DNA of 64,000 nucleotides, taken from positions 250,521,430 through 250,585,429 of the forward strand of contig CM070874.1 of NCBI GenBank assembly GCA_036365515.1, in the 5' to 3' direction. A program made the translations under genes and the position numbers. Origin of the DNA: Torymus aiolomorphi (Eukaryota > Arthropoda > Insecta > Hymenoptera > Torymidae). This document shows, piece after piece, positions 54,677 through 64,000 of this stretch; position 1 is the first letter of the stretch; each line of letters opens with the position of its first letter. The notes beneath the pieces are model-generated. The model was not told the origin of the DNA and did not search any database. It was given only the letters and a program-made list of their open reading frames with translations.

Positions 54677-56075
54677 ATGGAAAATAACTTGTTAGATGAT
54701 ACATGATTCCAACATGGTCTTCGATGAAACTCGTACACATATGGCAATTTTAAATGTCATTGAACGAGTCGAAACTCTCGAAGCATATGACGAAGATCAT
54801 TGGACCAATGAAAATTCATTATTCAATAACTGTTGAATCAATAAATAGAGATTTAAAAAATTTGGATGACTTCGAAAAAAGTAACAAATACATAAAACTT
54901 ATTCTTAACTGTAATGTTTTCCTGAACAAGAAAAAAATCTATTAAAACAAATAAGTACAGAAGTACACAATAATAATCTCATGCTAAACCAAATTTTAGA
55001 CAAAGAAAACTATACCAAAAACAAAAAAACATTTGCAGAAGTGGTAGTAAGTGATAAGCAATTAGAAAAGAAGATACAAAAACTAATAGTGAAAAGAGTA
55101 CAGAATGATAATAAAGGAATATATGTGCCAGATATAAAACCATATATAGCTCACTATATAAATAAAAATTCATCTATACAAGCAAAAAGTATAAAAATCA
55201 AGAATAAAGATGAAGCAATAATAAGCTTTATAAATGAGGAGAGTTTGATACAAACTGAGAATATCCTAAAAAAAAAGTATTCTGCCTACTACAAAATAAC
55301 AGGAGAATCTATTAAAAATCCCAAGATGAAAATAACAGGCTTCGACAATTTTGAAGACATGGAGATTAAAGAAATAGAGCAAGATATTAACAAAAGGAAC
55401 TTCAAACACCTAAACAGTAAATGCAAAGTGTTACATATATTTGAAAACATTAAAACAAAAATTAACACTATATTAATTGAAACACCAGCGGAAGTATATA
55501 ATCAAATTGTGAGTAATAAATATAGAGTTCATATTGGTTATCAAAATTGCAGAGCATTCGATGACTTGAATTTAACCCCGTGTTTTAACTGTGGTCGATT
55601 TGGTCATAGTGGTAAAAAGTGTAAGAATACGAAGATCTGCCTACATTGTGCTGGAAAACATAACACAATCAACTGTACTACCCCAAACGAACACAATTGT
55701 GTTAATTGTATGTACAGTAATCATCAATATAAAACAAATTATAATACTAAACACGTGGTAAATGATACCGAAAAATGCGAGGTTATGTTGCACAAGATAA
55801 AGAAGTTAATTGCTGAAACAGATTATCCAGTGAGACCGCACATTCCAAAATATGTAGGTAAAGTAAAGTTTCAATCACAGTTACAAAACACTGATACAGC
55901 TGCCGGTAAATCACCGGTCGTAACGACACCAAGAAGACAAAGTAGAATTTTTATCAGTCCGGCAATATCAGCTGGTAATTTATCGGCCACAACCTCACCA
56001 ATAAATTTAAACAGAACCATATCACAAATTTATTACCCAACAGACTCAGCAACTTCTGAACTTTCTGAATTTTGA
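54677..56075 (+). CDS. ORF1: nucleic-acid-binding protein with three CCHC knuckles, N-terminus broken
   Basis: The intact part is 54,981-56,075 (364 codons). After a charged N-terminal part comes the conserved block MKITGFDNFEDMEIKEIEQD, then three zinc knuckles: CFNCGRFGHSGKKC, CLHCAGKHNTINC and CVNCMYSNHQ. A basic, Ser/Thr/Pro-rich tail follows. Frames at 54,677-54,980 hold further coding pieces in other phases (for example 54,754-54,945), so the original N-terminus is frameshifted. Such ORF1 proteins coat element RNA and act as chaperones. A diverged, PHD-bearing relative lies at 48,930-49,947. Confidence 0.75.
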
Positions 56076-56077
56076 AC

Positions 56078-58950
56078 ATGGATCAACAACAACTAAATTT
56101 TGAAGTTATCTCACAAAAAGAACAAGCTTTTGGTAATGTACAAACACTCAATAAAAGTATCGATAAAGGTAAAAATTTGATTTTATGTGTAAATATTAGA
56201 AGTGTAAAACAAAACTTTGAAAAACTTGAAACTTTTATTGAATGTTTAGCCGTAAGACCAAGTGTCATTATATGTACTGAATCTTGGAATGTGCAATATA
56301 CTCCATTGTACAACATATCAGGTTACAAAAGTTACTATAGTGAGAGTAAAATGAATAAAGCAGATGGAGTTATGATGTATATAAAGGATGAACTATCTGA
56401 ACACACAGAAATTATAGTGGTCGACAACATACGTATCTTAAGCTCGGTTATAAAATTAATTGGCACCGAAACTGTAAGAATCTCAGCGATCTATAGATCA
56501 CACAATATAAAAAAGTATGAATTTGTACATAGCCTGAAAAAATTCCTAAGAGATCAATTAAATACTAAGAACCATTGTATAATCGGGGATTTTAACATTG
56601 ATATATTAGACGAAAATTTTAGTAAGACTGACTCAACAGATAACCTTATAACACAAGAATTTTTAAATGATCTCTTGGAATATAAATTTACGCCATGCTT
56701 TACTGGAATAACAAGGCCTTCATCTGATAATAAAAGAGGTACCTGCATCGACAATTTCTATATAAAAACTAAAAATATAAATATTAATTCATTTAAAATA
56801 ACGAATCCATTTAATGATCACTACCCATTATTTATAACTATAGATAAATTAGAAATAAATCAGCCGAACAAATTCAATATGAAATCAATTAATTACAACA
56901 AGTTAAAACATGTTGCAAATAATTCAAACTGGTACTCAATATTGTCTATGCAGGTTCCTAATCTTGCAGTTAACGCATTAATAGACATGATAAATAATTG
57001 TATTGACGCGTCCACTACCAAAAAAGAATTTAAAAATAAACTTCCGAGAAAAAATTGGATTACTAGTGCTATTATAGTCTCGTGTACTACTAAAGAGACA
57101 CTGTATATCTTATGGAAAAACAATCTCACTTCTGAAGCCCTAAAAAAGAGTATACAAATTACACTAAGATATTGAACAAAGTTATTAAAGAAGCAAAATT
57201 TAAATATGAAAAGGAAATGGTAAAACGAAATAGCGGAAACTCTAGGGAATTATGGAACATAATTAAAACTAAATTAGGGAGAAATAGTGTGCATGATAAT
57301 CCAATAAAATATATATACGATAACAATCAAAAAATCGAAAATAAAACTGATATAGCAAATGCTATGAACACCTATTTTTGTAAAATAGGACCAAATTTGA
57401 GTGCTCAATTTGCTAATATAAATAATAATAACCTGAAACTTCCAGATAGGAATCCTGAATCTATTTTCTTTCGTCCGACAGATTTTGCTGAGATATACAA
57501 AATAATCAATACATTGAAAAATAAATCTGGAGGTGTAGACAATATTAACGCTAAATCATTGAAAATTCTCTCTGAATATATATGTGTGCCCTTAGAATAT
57601 ATCTTCAATTTATGTATTGTGAAATCTATCTGGCCTGACGCGCTCAAAAATGCTGAGGTAGTCCCTATCTACAAGGCTGGTGAAAAATCTAATATCAATA
57701 ATTACAGACCAATCTCTTTAATATCGAACATTGCAAAAATTTTTGAAAAAATAATTTATAATAGATTATACCACTTTTTTGAAAAACATAACATAATATC
57801 AGAAAAACAATACGGCTTCGTTAAAAATAGGGGAACTACTGACGCATTAAATTATATATCAAATATCATATACGAAAACTTAGATAAAAGTAAACCAATA
57901 ATTGTTGCTTTTATAGACTTAGCCAAAGCATTTGACACTGTTAATCATAGAGTTCTTTTAGATAAGCTTGAACGATATGGAGTAAGGGGTAGTGCCTTAA
58001 AACTGATGACTAGCTATCTCACAGATAGGCGGCAAAGAGTAAAAATTCAAGACTGTAAAAGTGAATATAAAGAATTTACCACGGGTGTTCCCCAAGGAAC
58101 TATATTAGGACCATTACTTTTTATACTTTATGTCAATGACTTACTAGGAAGTATGCAAAATGACACAATCATGTCCTATGCTGATGACACGGTTATCATA
58201 TCAAGTGATAACATGTGGTCCTCAGCTCAGGAAAAAATGTGTGCTTACCTTAATCATGTGGCCAAGTGGCTTGCACAAAATAAACTGTCGCTAAATATAG
58301 ATAAAACGGTCTATATGACTCTCGGAAACTACTGTGATAGTGTACCTGGCACACTAAACATCAAAATAGGAACGCAATTAATAAAAAGAGTTGAAAGTCA
58401 TAAATACTTAGGGCTGTATTTCGACTACAATATGAAATGGGATAAGCATATAAGATATATCATTAAAAAAACCAAATACCTAATTTTTGTCTTTGCCAAG
58501 ATAAAAAATATGATGGATACAAAAACATTAATGATAATATATTATGCTTTCTTTCATAGTCTAATCAATTATGGGGTAATTGCCTGGGGTGGTGCGTACG
58601 ATAATAATATGAAACTAATACAATCAACACAAAACAAAATATTGAAAATCATAAATAAAAATAAATTTTCTCAAACTAATCCACCTCTTGAAATAAAAAA
58701 ATTATTCCAGTTAGAGTCAATATCCTTACATTATTCTGCATTAAGAAATAAATATATAAACAGTGCGAGCAAGACCAGAAACAAAACAATTCAATTACCT
58801 AAATGTGATAAAAGAATTAGTGATAAAAATAGCTACAATGAAGCTATAAGGGTCTTTAATGGGCTATCTAAGGATCTCAAAGTTATGAATTTAAGTAGAC
58901 AATTAATGAAGAAAAAATTAAAAATGTTTATAGTAAAAGATGCAATATAA
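56078..58950 (+). CDS. ORF2: APE endonuclease plus reverse transcriptase, one frameshift
   Basis: ATG 56,078 follows the ORF1 stop TGA (56,073-56,075) by two bases. Endonuclease: ICTESWN, IGDFNIDIL, TGITRPSSDNKRGTCIDNF and NDHYPLF. A one-base shift in the AAAAAA run at about 57,142-57,147 moves to the frame of 57,172-58,950. RT: VVPIYKAGE, NYRPISL, FIDLAKAFDTVNH, TTGVPQGTILGPLLF, the catalytic SYADDTVI and LSLNIDKT. About 957 codons in total, the usual size for jockey/CR1/I-type ORF2. The enzyme nicks DNA and primes reverse transcription there. Only one lesion, which may even be a sequencing error in the homopolymer. Confidence 0.88.
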
Positions 58951-59237
58951 TTTCAAAATAATAATTAAATCTTAACCAATATATCTAACAAATTATTTAA
59001 CTGTTATTTATGTACTACAATGGATTTTATCGATGTTAACAAACACTACGCACATACCATTATATAGTTTTTTAAGAATTTTGTAGTTTGTAATATTTTT
59101 TTAGTTTGTAAGTTTTCTGTGTACCAGATCTACACACAGGCAATAATATTTGCCTCAGTAGGATTTACTTACTTATGTATATTTCGTATATAATAATGTA
59201 ATGTAAATATTTTCTGGAAATAAATAAATAAATAAAT

Positions 59238-59423
59238 GTACATCATACAGAAAAATTACTTAGAAAAAAAGATAATCTATGTAAACAATTAAATAAAATT
59301 ACAAAACATTTATTCTTATTAAATCAAAATTTTGAGCGGAAGTTTGAACAGCAACAGAATCAAATTAATGAATTAAAAAGTGAAATTGAAAAATTGAAGC
59401 TGAATAAAAACACATCAAAATAA
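59238..59423 (+). pseudogene. Coiled-coil coding relic 3' of the non-LTR element
   Basis: One frame is open from 59,232 to TAA 59,421-59,423: HHTEKLLRKKDNLCKQLNK, then FEQQQNQINELKSEIEKLKL. The heptad pattern is clear. It starts directly at the (AAAT)n tail, so the insertion probably cut an older ORF (perhaps another ORF1 coiled coil). Confidence 0.4.
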
Positions 59424-60099
59424 ATACCGTATTTTCTTGTAAACCTATGACCTCTTTATCAGTATTTTTAAATATATCTCATTATGATAATAAATACTTT
59501 TTAAAATTTTGTAAAATACTTGTCGTTTCTTATTTTAGGAATGATTTTTATATGGTTCATAATGTAAAAAACCACTGCCAATTCATTGGCACGTAGCTTC
59601 CTCAAACTAATTTTTTGATTCCTTTTATTAAATTAAAATTCGAAAAATAAATTTTTCTGTCCTCCGGCCGGAAAGCGCCAACTTCCCAGCCGCTGCGCGA
59701 AATGAAGTTGCCGCTTTCCGGCGCCGTCGAGCAGAAAAATAGTATACAGACCTTGGCCAGTAAAAAAGAAAGCCTCAGATCAAATGTAATTGTCGGCCGA
59801 GGCGAAGCCGAGGTTCATTTCTTATTTTTACTGCCTAGGTGTGTAATATACTATTTCACGAAAAAAATTGGAAAAATTTTATGGAAAATATTAACTTGTA
59901 ATTTTTTCATAGCTATTCATTGGGGTTCCATTTGCAATTTATTTGTTTGTGACTTTAATTCTTATATGAATGGAAAACAATCTTCTTCAAGTTCTATTCT
60001 TCATTAAATTTTTCTTCTTCAAGTCCACTGTCAACGGCTTCTCGTCGTACATTGGTTCAAAATAAAAAAAATATTCTAAAGTTGTTCTTTGATTGTGTT
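59424..60099. repeat. Copy of the GC-rich palindromic family in AT-rich DNA
   Basis: 59,650-59,860 is the complement of 40,690-40,900 (TCCTCCGGCCGGAAAGCGCCAACTTC, GGCGCCGTCGAGCAGAAAAATAGTATAC, GTCGGCCGAGGCGAAGCCGA). 59,565-59,655 matches 42,140-42,245. The 101-codon frame across it is not a gene. Confidence 0.6.
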
Positions 60100-61715
60100 T
60101 ACCTTAAATATTTCTGAAATTTATGAACCAATCATTTTGCCAAAAGAACTCATCCGAGAACTATCAATAATATACCTCTACAATGTATTTTGAAGCGAAT
60201 AAGACAATTTTACTCTTGTAATAGTTGAACATATAAAACTCATTTTTTTTCATTTTTCAATTTTTACGTTTTTGTTAATAACAAAAGAACCGTGATAGAT
60301 AGAGAATTAATTTTTTTAGAAAATATAGGTAATTTAATTCTCTTTCGAATGCCACCCACCCCATTTAGATACATAGAGCCGTTCTCGAGAAATTACGATT
60401 TAAAAAAAATTGAAAAAAATTTTAACCTCAAATATCTCCGAAATTTATGGATCAATCCTTTTGCCCAAAGAACTCACTCGATTGGTATACAAAATCTACC
60501 CCTACAAAAAATTTCAAAGTGATTAAGCCAATTTTACTACACGGAAAAAATTTTGGAAGCCTGGGATGTCGGAGGTATGGAATTAACAGAAATCCAAAAA
60601 ATACCGTATCTGTACGCGTCCAAAATTGAATGTAGTCACTTCCAAATTGAATTGCGTGGACTCCAACAATTTCGGTTGTGTACGGATCTCAAAATGGGAT
60701 TATGTGTATGCCATGTTGGAATGGCGGGGACTCCGAGACTTTAGGTACCGTCGGGATACGCCCGATGGAGTCCTCAGGCCCCCATTCTTGGTATCTCGGC
60801 GGGTCGGCTATACATTCGGACGTATTTCACGTGCGCCGCTTCATAAATATACTAATATGATATATATAAACGGTTCAAAACGTATGTGCTATATTATACT
60901 ATAATAATACTCTGATATATAATGATGAAACGCATATATATATGAGAAAAACGCGCGCAAATTCGTACCGTTCCCCTTCTCTCAACGCTGTCGCGCCACG
61001 ATACCAGAGATGGGGGCCTCAGACGTCCAAAGTGGAATCGCTACAATACCGAAAATCTCGGAGTCTGGGGATGACCGAATTGGAGTTCAGAACATACGTT
61101 TTTGAATCGTGAAGACTCCGAAGATATTGGATTCTTACAGGTTCAACTTTGGTTGCGCATTAATTCCAAATTCGTCATAAATTAAGACGATCGATGGTAT
61201 TGCACGGAGCCCATATATACCGGAGGTCTGGAGATCCTAAATTTTTTTCCGTGTATAGTTATTGAACGACAAAAAAAATAACTTTTTTATAAATTATTTT
61301 TTTTCTCAAAAAATTATGAGTAAAAAAACCTAAAAATTTAGTAAGTTATAGTACTTAATATCCTTTATAACCAAAAAATATTCATGTTAATATCTTTTTT
61401 TAATTTTGAAATATAACCTATTTACAAAAAATTACGTTTTCATCAATAACTTATGATGAAATATAGCTACCGACTTTTTTTTTCAAATTGTAGATAATTT
61501 TATCCTACATACAGAGAATTCATGATATATAAACAATATTTGTTCTAAATATTAAAAAAATCGAAAATAAAAATTTTGAAAATTAAAAAATGGCTATAAA
61601 AAAAATTAAATTTTACAAAAATAGAATATTGACCCCAATTGTGGAAGCAAAATCTAAAAAAATGATCACTCTCTCGTTAAAATCGGTCGAGTAATCATGA
61701 GATATCAGCGTATAC

Positions 61716-61761
<46 letters not shown>

Positions 61762-61880
61762 CCATACGGACATTTTCTAAAAATAGTGTATTTCTATTCC
61801 AAATTTGCTAAATAACATTTCTAACACATTATCTCATAAACTTTTTTTTTACTATCACAAAGCTTCCTCTAGGAGGAAGC
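60100..61880 (-). repeat. Dispersed repeat family, copy D (minus), split by a MITE
   Basis: 60,100-60,539 corresponds to the complement of about 30,590-30,930 and 61,254-61,880 to the rest, ending with the AGCTTCCTCTAGGAGGAAGC palindrome (61,860-61,879). It includes (AC)n at 61,717-61,760. It is the longest copy and the best reference for the family. Confidence 0.75.
60540..61253. mobile_element. MITE, 714 bp, TA target duplication
   Basis: Ends CACGGAAAAAATTTTGG and CCTAAATTTTTTTCCGTG are inverted. TA flanks both (60,538-60,539; 61,254-61,255). The uninterrupted version of the host repeat (complement of about 30,600) confirms the empty site. A TA duplication points to mobilisation by a Tc1/mariner-type transposase. 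The inside has frames of 60-90 codons without motif and is considered non-coding. Confidence 0.8.
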
Positions 61881-62176
61881 AAAGTACTTAAACTTTATAA
61901 ATCATTATACCTATAATTAATTTAATGGTTTATTAACACTCATAACACCATACCCTCACACTCACACACACACACACACTCACACACACACGCACGCACG
62001 CACGCGCGCGCGCACACACACACACACACACACTTAATCTAGAAATGATTACATTCTCAAAGATTAGGAAGGGTTGTTAGAGTGTGAGTGTTTATGGATA
62101 CTTTATATATAAAGGGGTACTTTAATTATCTGTCATTTTAATCTTGGATCCTACTAAAGCATGACAATGCTGAAAA
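61881..62176. repeat. CA/CG microsatellite and flank
   Basis: (CACA)n/(CGCA)n at about 61,956-62,032, then unique AT-rich sequence with a TATATATAAAGGGG TATA-like motif at about 62,103-62,116, 60-75 bp before the next gene's ATG. Confidence 0.7.
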
Positions 62177-62945
62177 ATGTTTGCTCAGAATAGTAATCAA
62201 AACTCTAAGTTCCAGTGTCGCCAAATACTATCCATACTGTATGGATTGAATAAATCGTACTGTGAGAAACTTACAGTTGGTCTAGAAAGCCATGTTATTG
62301 GGTGGTGATTTCAAACCTGTTGTTCGTCTAAGTTGTCAAAATATTGCGGGTATATCACTTACGCATACCGAGTGGATCTGCTTTGAAGAAAGTTTTCCCA
62401 GGATTGACGAATTCTTTGAATCTGAAGGAAACGAAATGGTTGATCAAAAAATATCTTGTGGTACCAGCTTTAGCATAAGGTTCATGATAAGTTTTTCTGA
62501 TAAAGCTTTTGAGCTGATAGACGAAACACAAGAGAAAAATCATAGCGGTGATCCACCAACAAAGATATGCTTTCAATCAAGATTGGTGTATAATAAAACA
62601 ATCTATGATCAGCTCAAACACATCTCTAGAAACGTAGACAATAGGATTAAATATCTGTTAAATGCGTGCAAAGATATAAAATATGTATTTAATGAAATTT
62701 GTAGCTATACGAAAGAGAAATTACAAGAAAAAAATCAATTATCACAATAGACACAGTTTACATTTTATGATATACATTCTAGAACAAGCACATTTTATAC
62801 CCATAATGTTAATAAGTTACGTAAAATCTTGAAAAAAAATAATTTAAGTATGTTAATAGATGATGCGTATATTTCGATGTATGAACTTGCATCTTTACAG
62901 TTGAACGATATTGATCATGTTATGAACAAAAATATTAATCAATAA
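62177..62945 (+). pseudogene. Homologue of the Polinton-arm gene, upstream cistron of a Penelope-like element
   Basis: About 255 codons, matching the 258 of the arm gene. From ATG 62,177: LYGLNKSYCEKLTVGLESH; after a frameshift near 62,290, DFKPVVRL, then W, F-x-x-S-F and IDEF landmarks, KAFELIDET, and VDNRIKYL, in the same order and spacing as in 4,601-5,376. The frame passes TAG 62,748-62,750 and continues in phase to TAA 62,943-62,945. A Penelope-like RT ORF starts 114 bp downstream on the same strand, so this is probably that element's ORF1. Identity to the arm copies is low but collinear across the whole length. Function unknown. Confidence 0.6.
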
Positions 62946-62990
62946 ATGTATTAAAATATCAATCTTGTTTTTCCTTACCTTTGACACGTT

Positions 62991-63019
62991 ATTGCCCTCT
63001 CGGTGTTATTGAGGGCAAT
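62991..63019 (+). promoter_or_regulatory. Perfect 9-bp hairpin between the two cistrons
   Basis: ATTGCCCTC (62,991-62,999) pairs with GAGGGCAAT (63,011-63,019), loop of 11 bases. It lies in the 114-bp gap between the ORF1-like gene and the Penelope ORF, so it could affect translation of the second ORF or be chance. Confidence 0.35.
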
Positions 63020-63059
63020 TTGAACCACACATTACAAACACGAGAGTCTTAGGTCAGAA

Positions 63060-64000
63060 ATGGACTCATATTCATACCATCAAAGCAGATCTTTTTTCAA
63101 CGACATCGAAAAATCTCATGGCCCACACATAAAACGCCAGTTTAAGATGTGGACCAACCTCAACTATCAACTTGCAGAAGCAGCGCCTTAACGCTGGTTC
63201 CTGTTAAAATGCAGATCCAACGACATCCATCCGCAACATATGTTAAATTTAAGTAAGCGTATGCGTACTCTCTCCTTTCATAGCCTTATGTGTAAACAAG
63301 AACTTCTGAATATTAATAGACATATAACGAGCAAACTTTAAAATCTAGAGATTCGTGACATTAATTTTCACATGAACTTTTTAAAAAAATCTCTTTTGAC
63401 TCTGAAAAATAAGATAGTTAAACTAAACATTGACACGCACACTATAAACAACTTTTTTGCTTTTACCGACCAGAAAACTAAACGTATTTTAAACAAACAT
63501 GAGAAAATCTTGAAACGTAAGTTTGATTTCTTACTTAATAAAATGTTAGAAAATTCAGAACCAATTGTACCAAAAAAATTTTTCAAAAATCTGACAAACA
63601 TTCAGATACCGAACCAAGTCATTGACGTAGTCTCATTAGGACCAAAATTCAGTATTAGGGAAAAAACAAGCAAAAAAGACATTATTGACACTGTGAAAAA
63701 TGTTGAAATTAGTTTAAGAGATTCCGAAGTACCATCATCATTAAAATCAGAAATTAGAGAAAAAGTTGCCTCAAACCTCAGATTAGGTTTTAGTCAACAA
63801 AAACACATGACTACTAACGATAGGAATTTAAATATAAAATTAAGAGAGACTAAGAGATTCATTAAAAATAATCCAGACATAATGTTCACCACTTGAGACA
63901 AAGGAAATGTAACTGTTTGTTTATATAAATCTGATTACAATGAGAAAATGTTAAATCTATTATCTGATGTAACAACTTATGAAAACGTCAAGAAAAATCC
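63060..64000 (+). pseudogene. Penelope-like reverse transcriptase, N-terminal part, runs off the window
   Basis: The frame from ATG 63,060 (MDSYSYHQ) is open to the window end except for TAA 63,189-63,191, TAA 63,339-63,341 and TGA 63,894-63,896. Landmarks are RQFKMWTNL, a Lys-rich helix (NKHEKILKRKFDFLL), NLTNIQIP, VVSLGPKFSI and DKGNVTVCLYKSDYNEKM. NLT/S-x-x-x-IP, LxLGPKF and DKGNxTVxxxxxxYxxKM are the conserved N-terminal blocks of Penelope-like RTs. The TGA stands where Arg (CGA) is common before DKG. The RT palm and GIY-YIG domain lie beyond the window. Confidence 0.88.

Larger units (their letters stand above)
54470..59237 (+). mobile_element. Nearly intact PHD/zinc-knuckle non-LTR retrotransposon
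   Basis: ORF1 (N-terminus broken, main part 54,981-56,075) and ORF2 (56,078-58,950) are separated by two bases. The 3' UTR ends in an (AAAT)4-type tail (59,219-59,237), a short repeat tail as in several APE-type families. The 5' end is near the TATA/initiator at about 54,470. The only ORF2 lesion I see is a one-base shift in an A run, so the copy is young. Confidence 0.8.

Noticed and set aside
60292..60904. Several 60-92-codon plus-strand ORFs
   Set aside because: They span the MITE/dispersed-repeat junction and have no consistent frame or motif.

Overview
The window looks like a transposon-dense stretch of an arthropod nuclear genome, most likely an insect. It is strongly AT-rich, has introns and poly(A)-type signals rather than operons, is full of CA, CT, GA and TG microsatellites, and carries several animal transposon classes: Polinton/Maverick, Penelope-like, Ty3/Gypsy, APE-type non-LTR and pogo-like. 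A hymenopteran host is a guess only. I see no rRNA, tRNA, CRISPR array or well-supported conserved host gene. Nearly every gene is transposon-derived and most are broken.

1-2,000: a foldback repeat followed by a broken gene of a widespread arthropod family that looks transposase-like. 2,517-13,908: a decayed Polinton-derived composite with arms of about 3 kb (2,517-5,519 and 9,737-12,395). Both arms carry a copy of the same unusual gene. The core between them holds remnants of minor-capsid, P-loop ATPase, major-capsid and adenain-type protease genes. 14,309-15,105: the C-terminal half of a Penelope-like element with a GIY-YIG endonuclease, followed by a hammerhead-ribozyme-like motif and a 152-bp satellite.

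16-24 kb: gene-poor, with foldback elements, a solo LTR and small repeats, two of them datable from reconstructed empty sites. 24,185-29,716: a pogo/CENP-B-like DNA transposon with long inverted repeats, TA target duplication and a nearly complete broken transposase. 31,171-40,404: a minus-strand Ty3/Gypsy element (gag, protease, RT, RNase H, integrase) with many stops and a 1.26-kb foldback element inserted in it. 43.8-47.2 kb: a minus-strand non-LTR retrotransposon.

49-59.2 kb: a truncated and a nearly intact copy of a second, PHD/zinc-knuckle non-LTR family, with an intact 297-codon orphan zinc-finger ORF (51,242-52,135, minus) between them. 60-62 kb: a MITE nested inside a dispersed repeat. 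62,177 to the window end: a second member of the gene family found in the Polinton arms, followed 114 bp later by the N-terminal half of a Penelope-like reverse transcriptase.

The most interesting signal is that one uncharacterised gene family of about 255 codons appears both as cargo in the long arms of a Polinton-derived element and as the upstream cistron of a Penelope-like retroelement. The orphan ORF at 51-52 kb is the best candidate for a maintained, unrecognised gene. All positions of breaks were read by eye and boundaries marked as approximate may be off by tens of bases.
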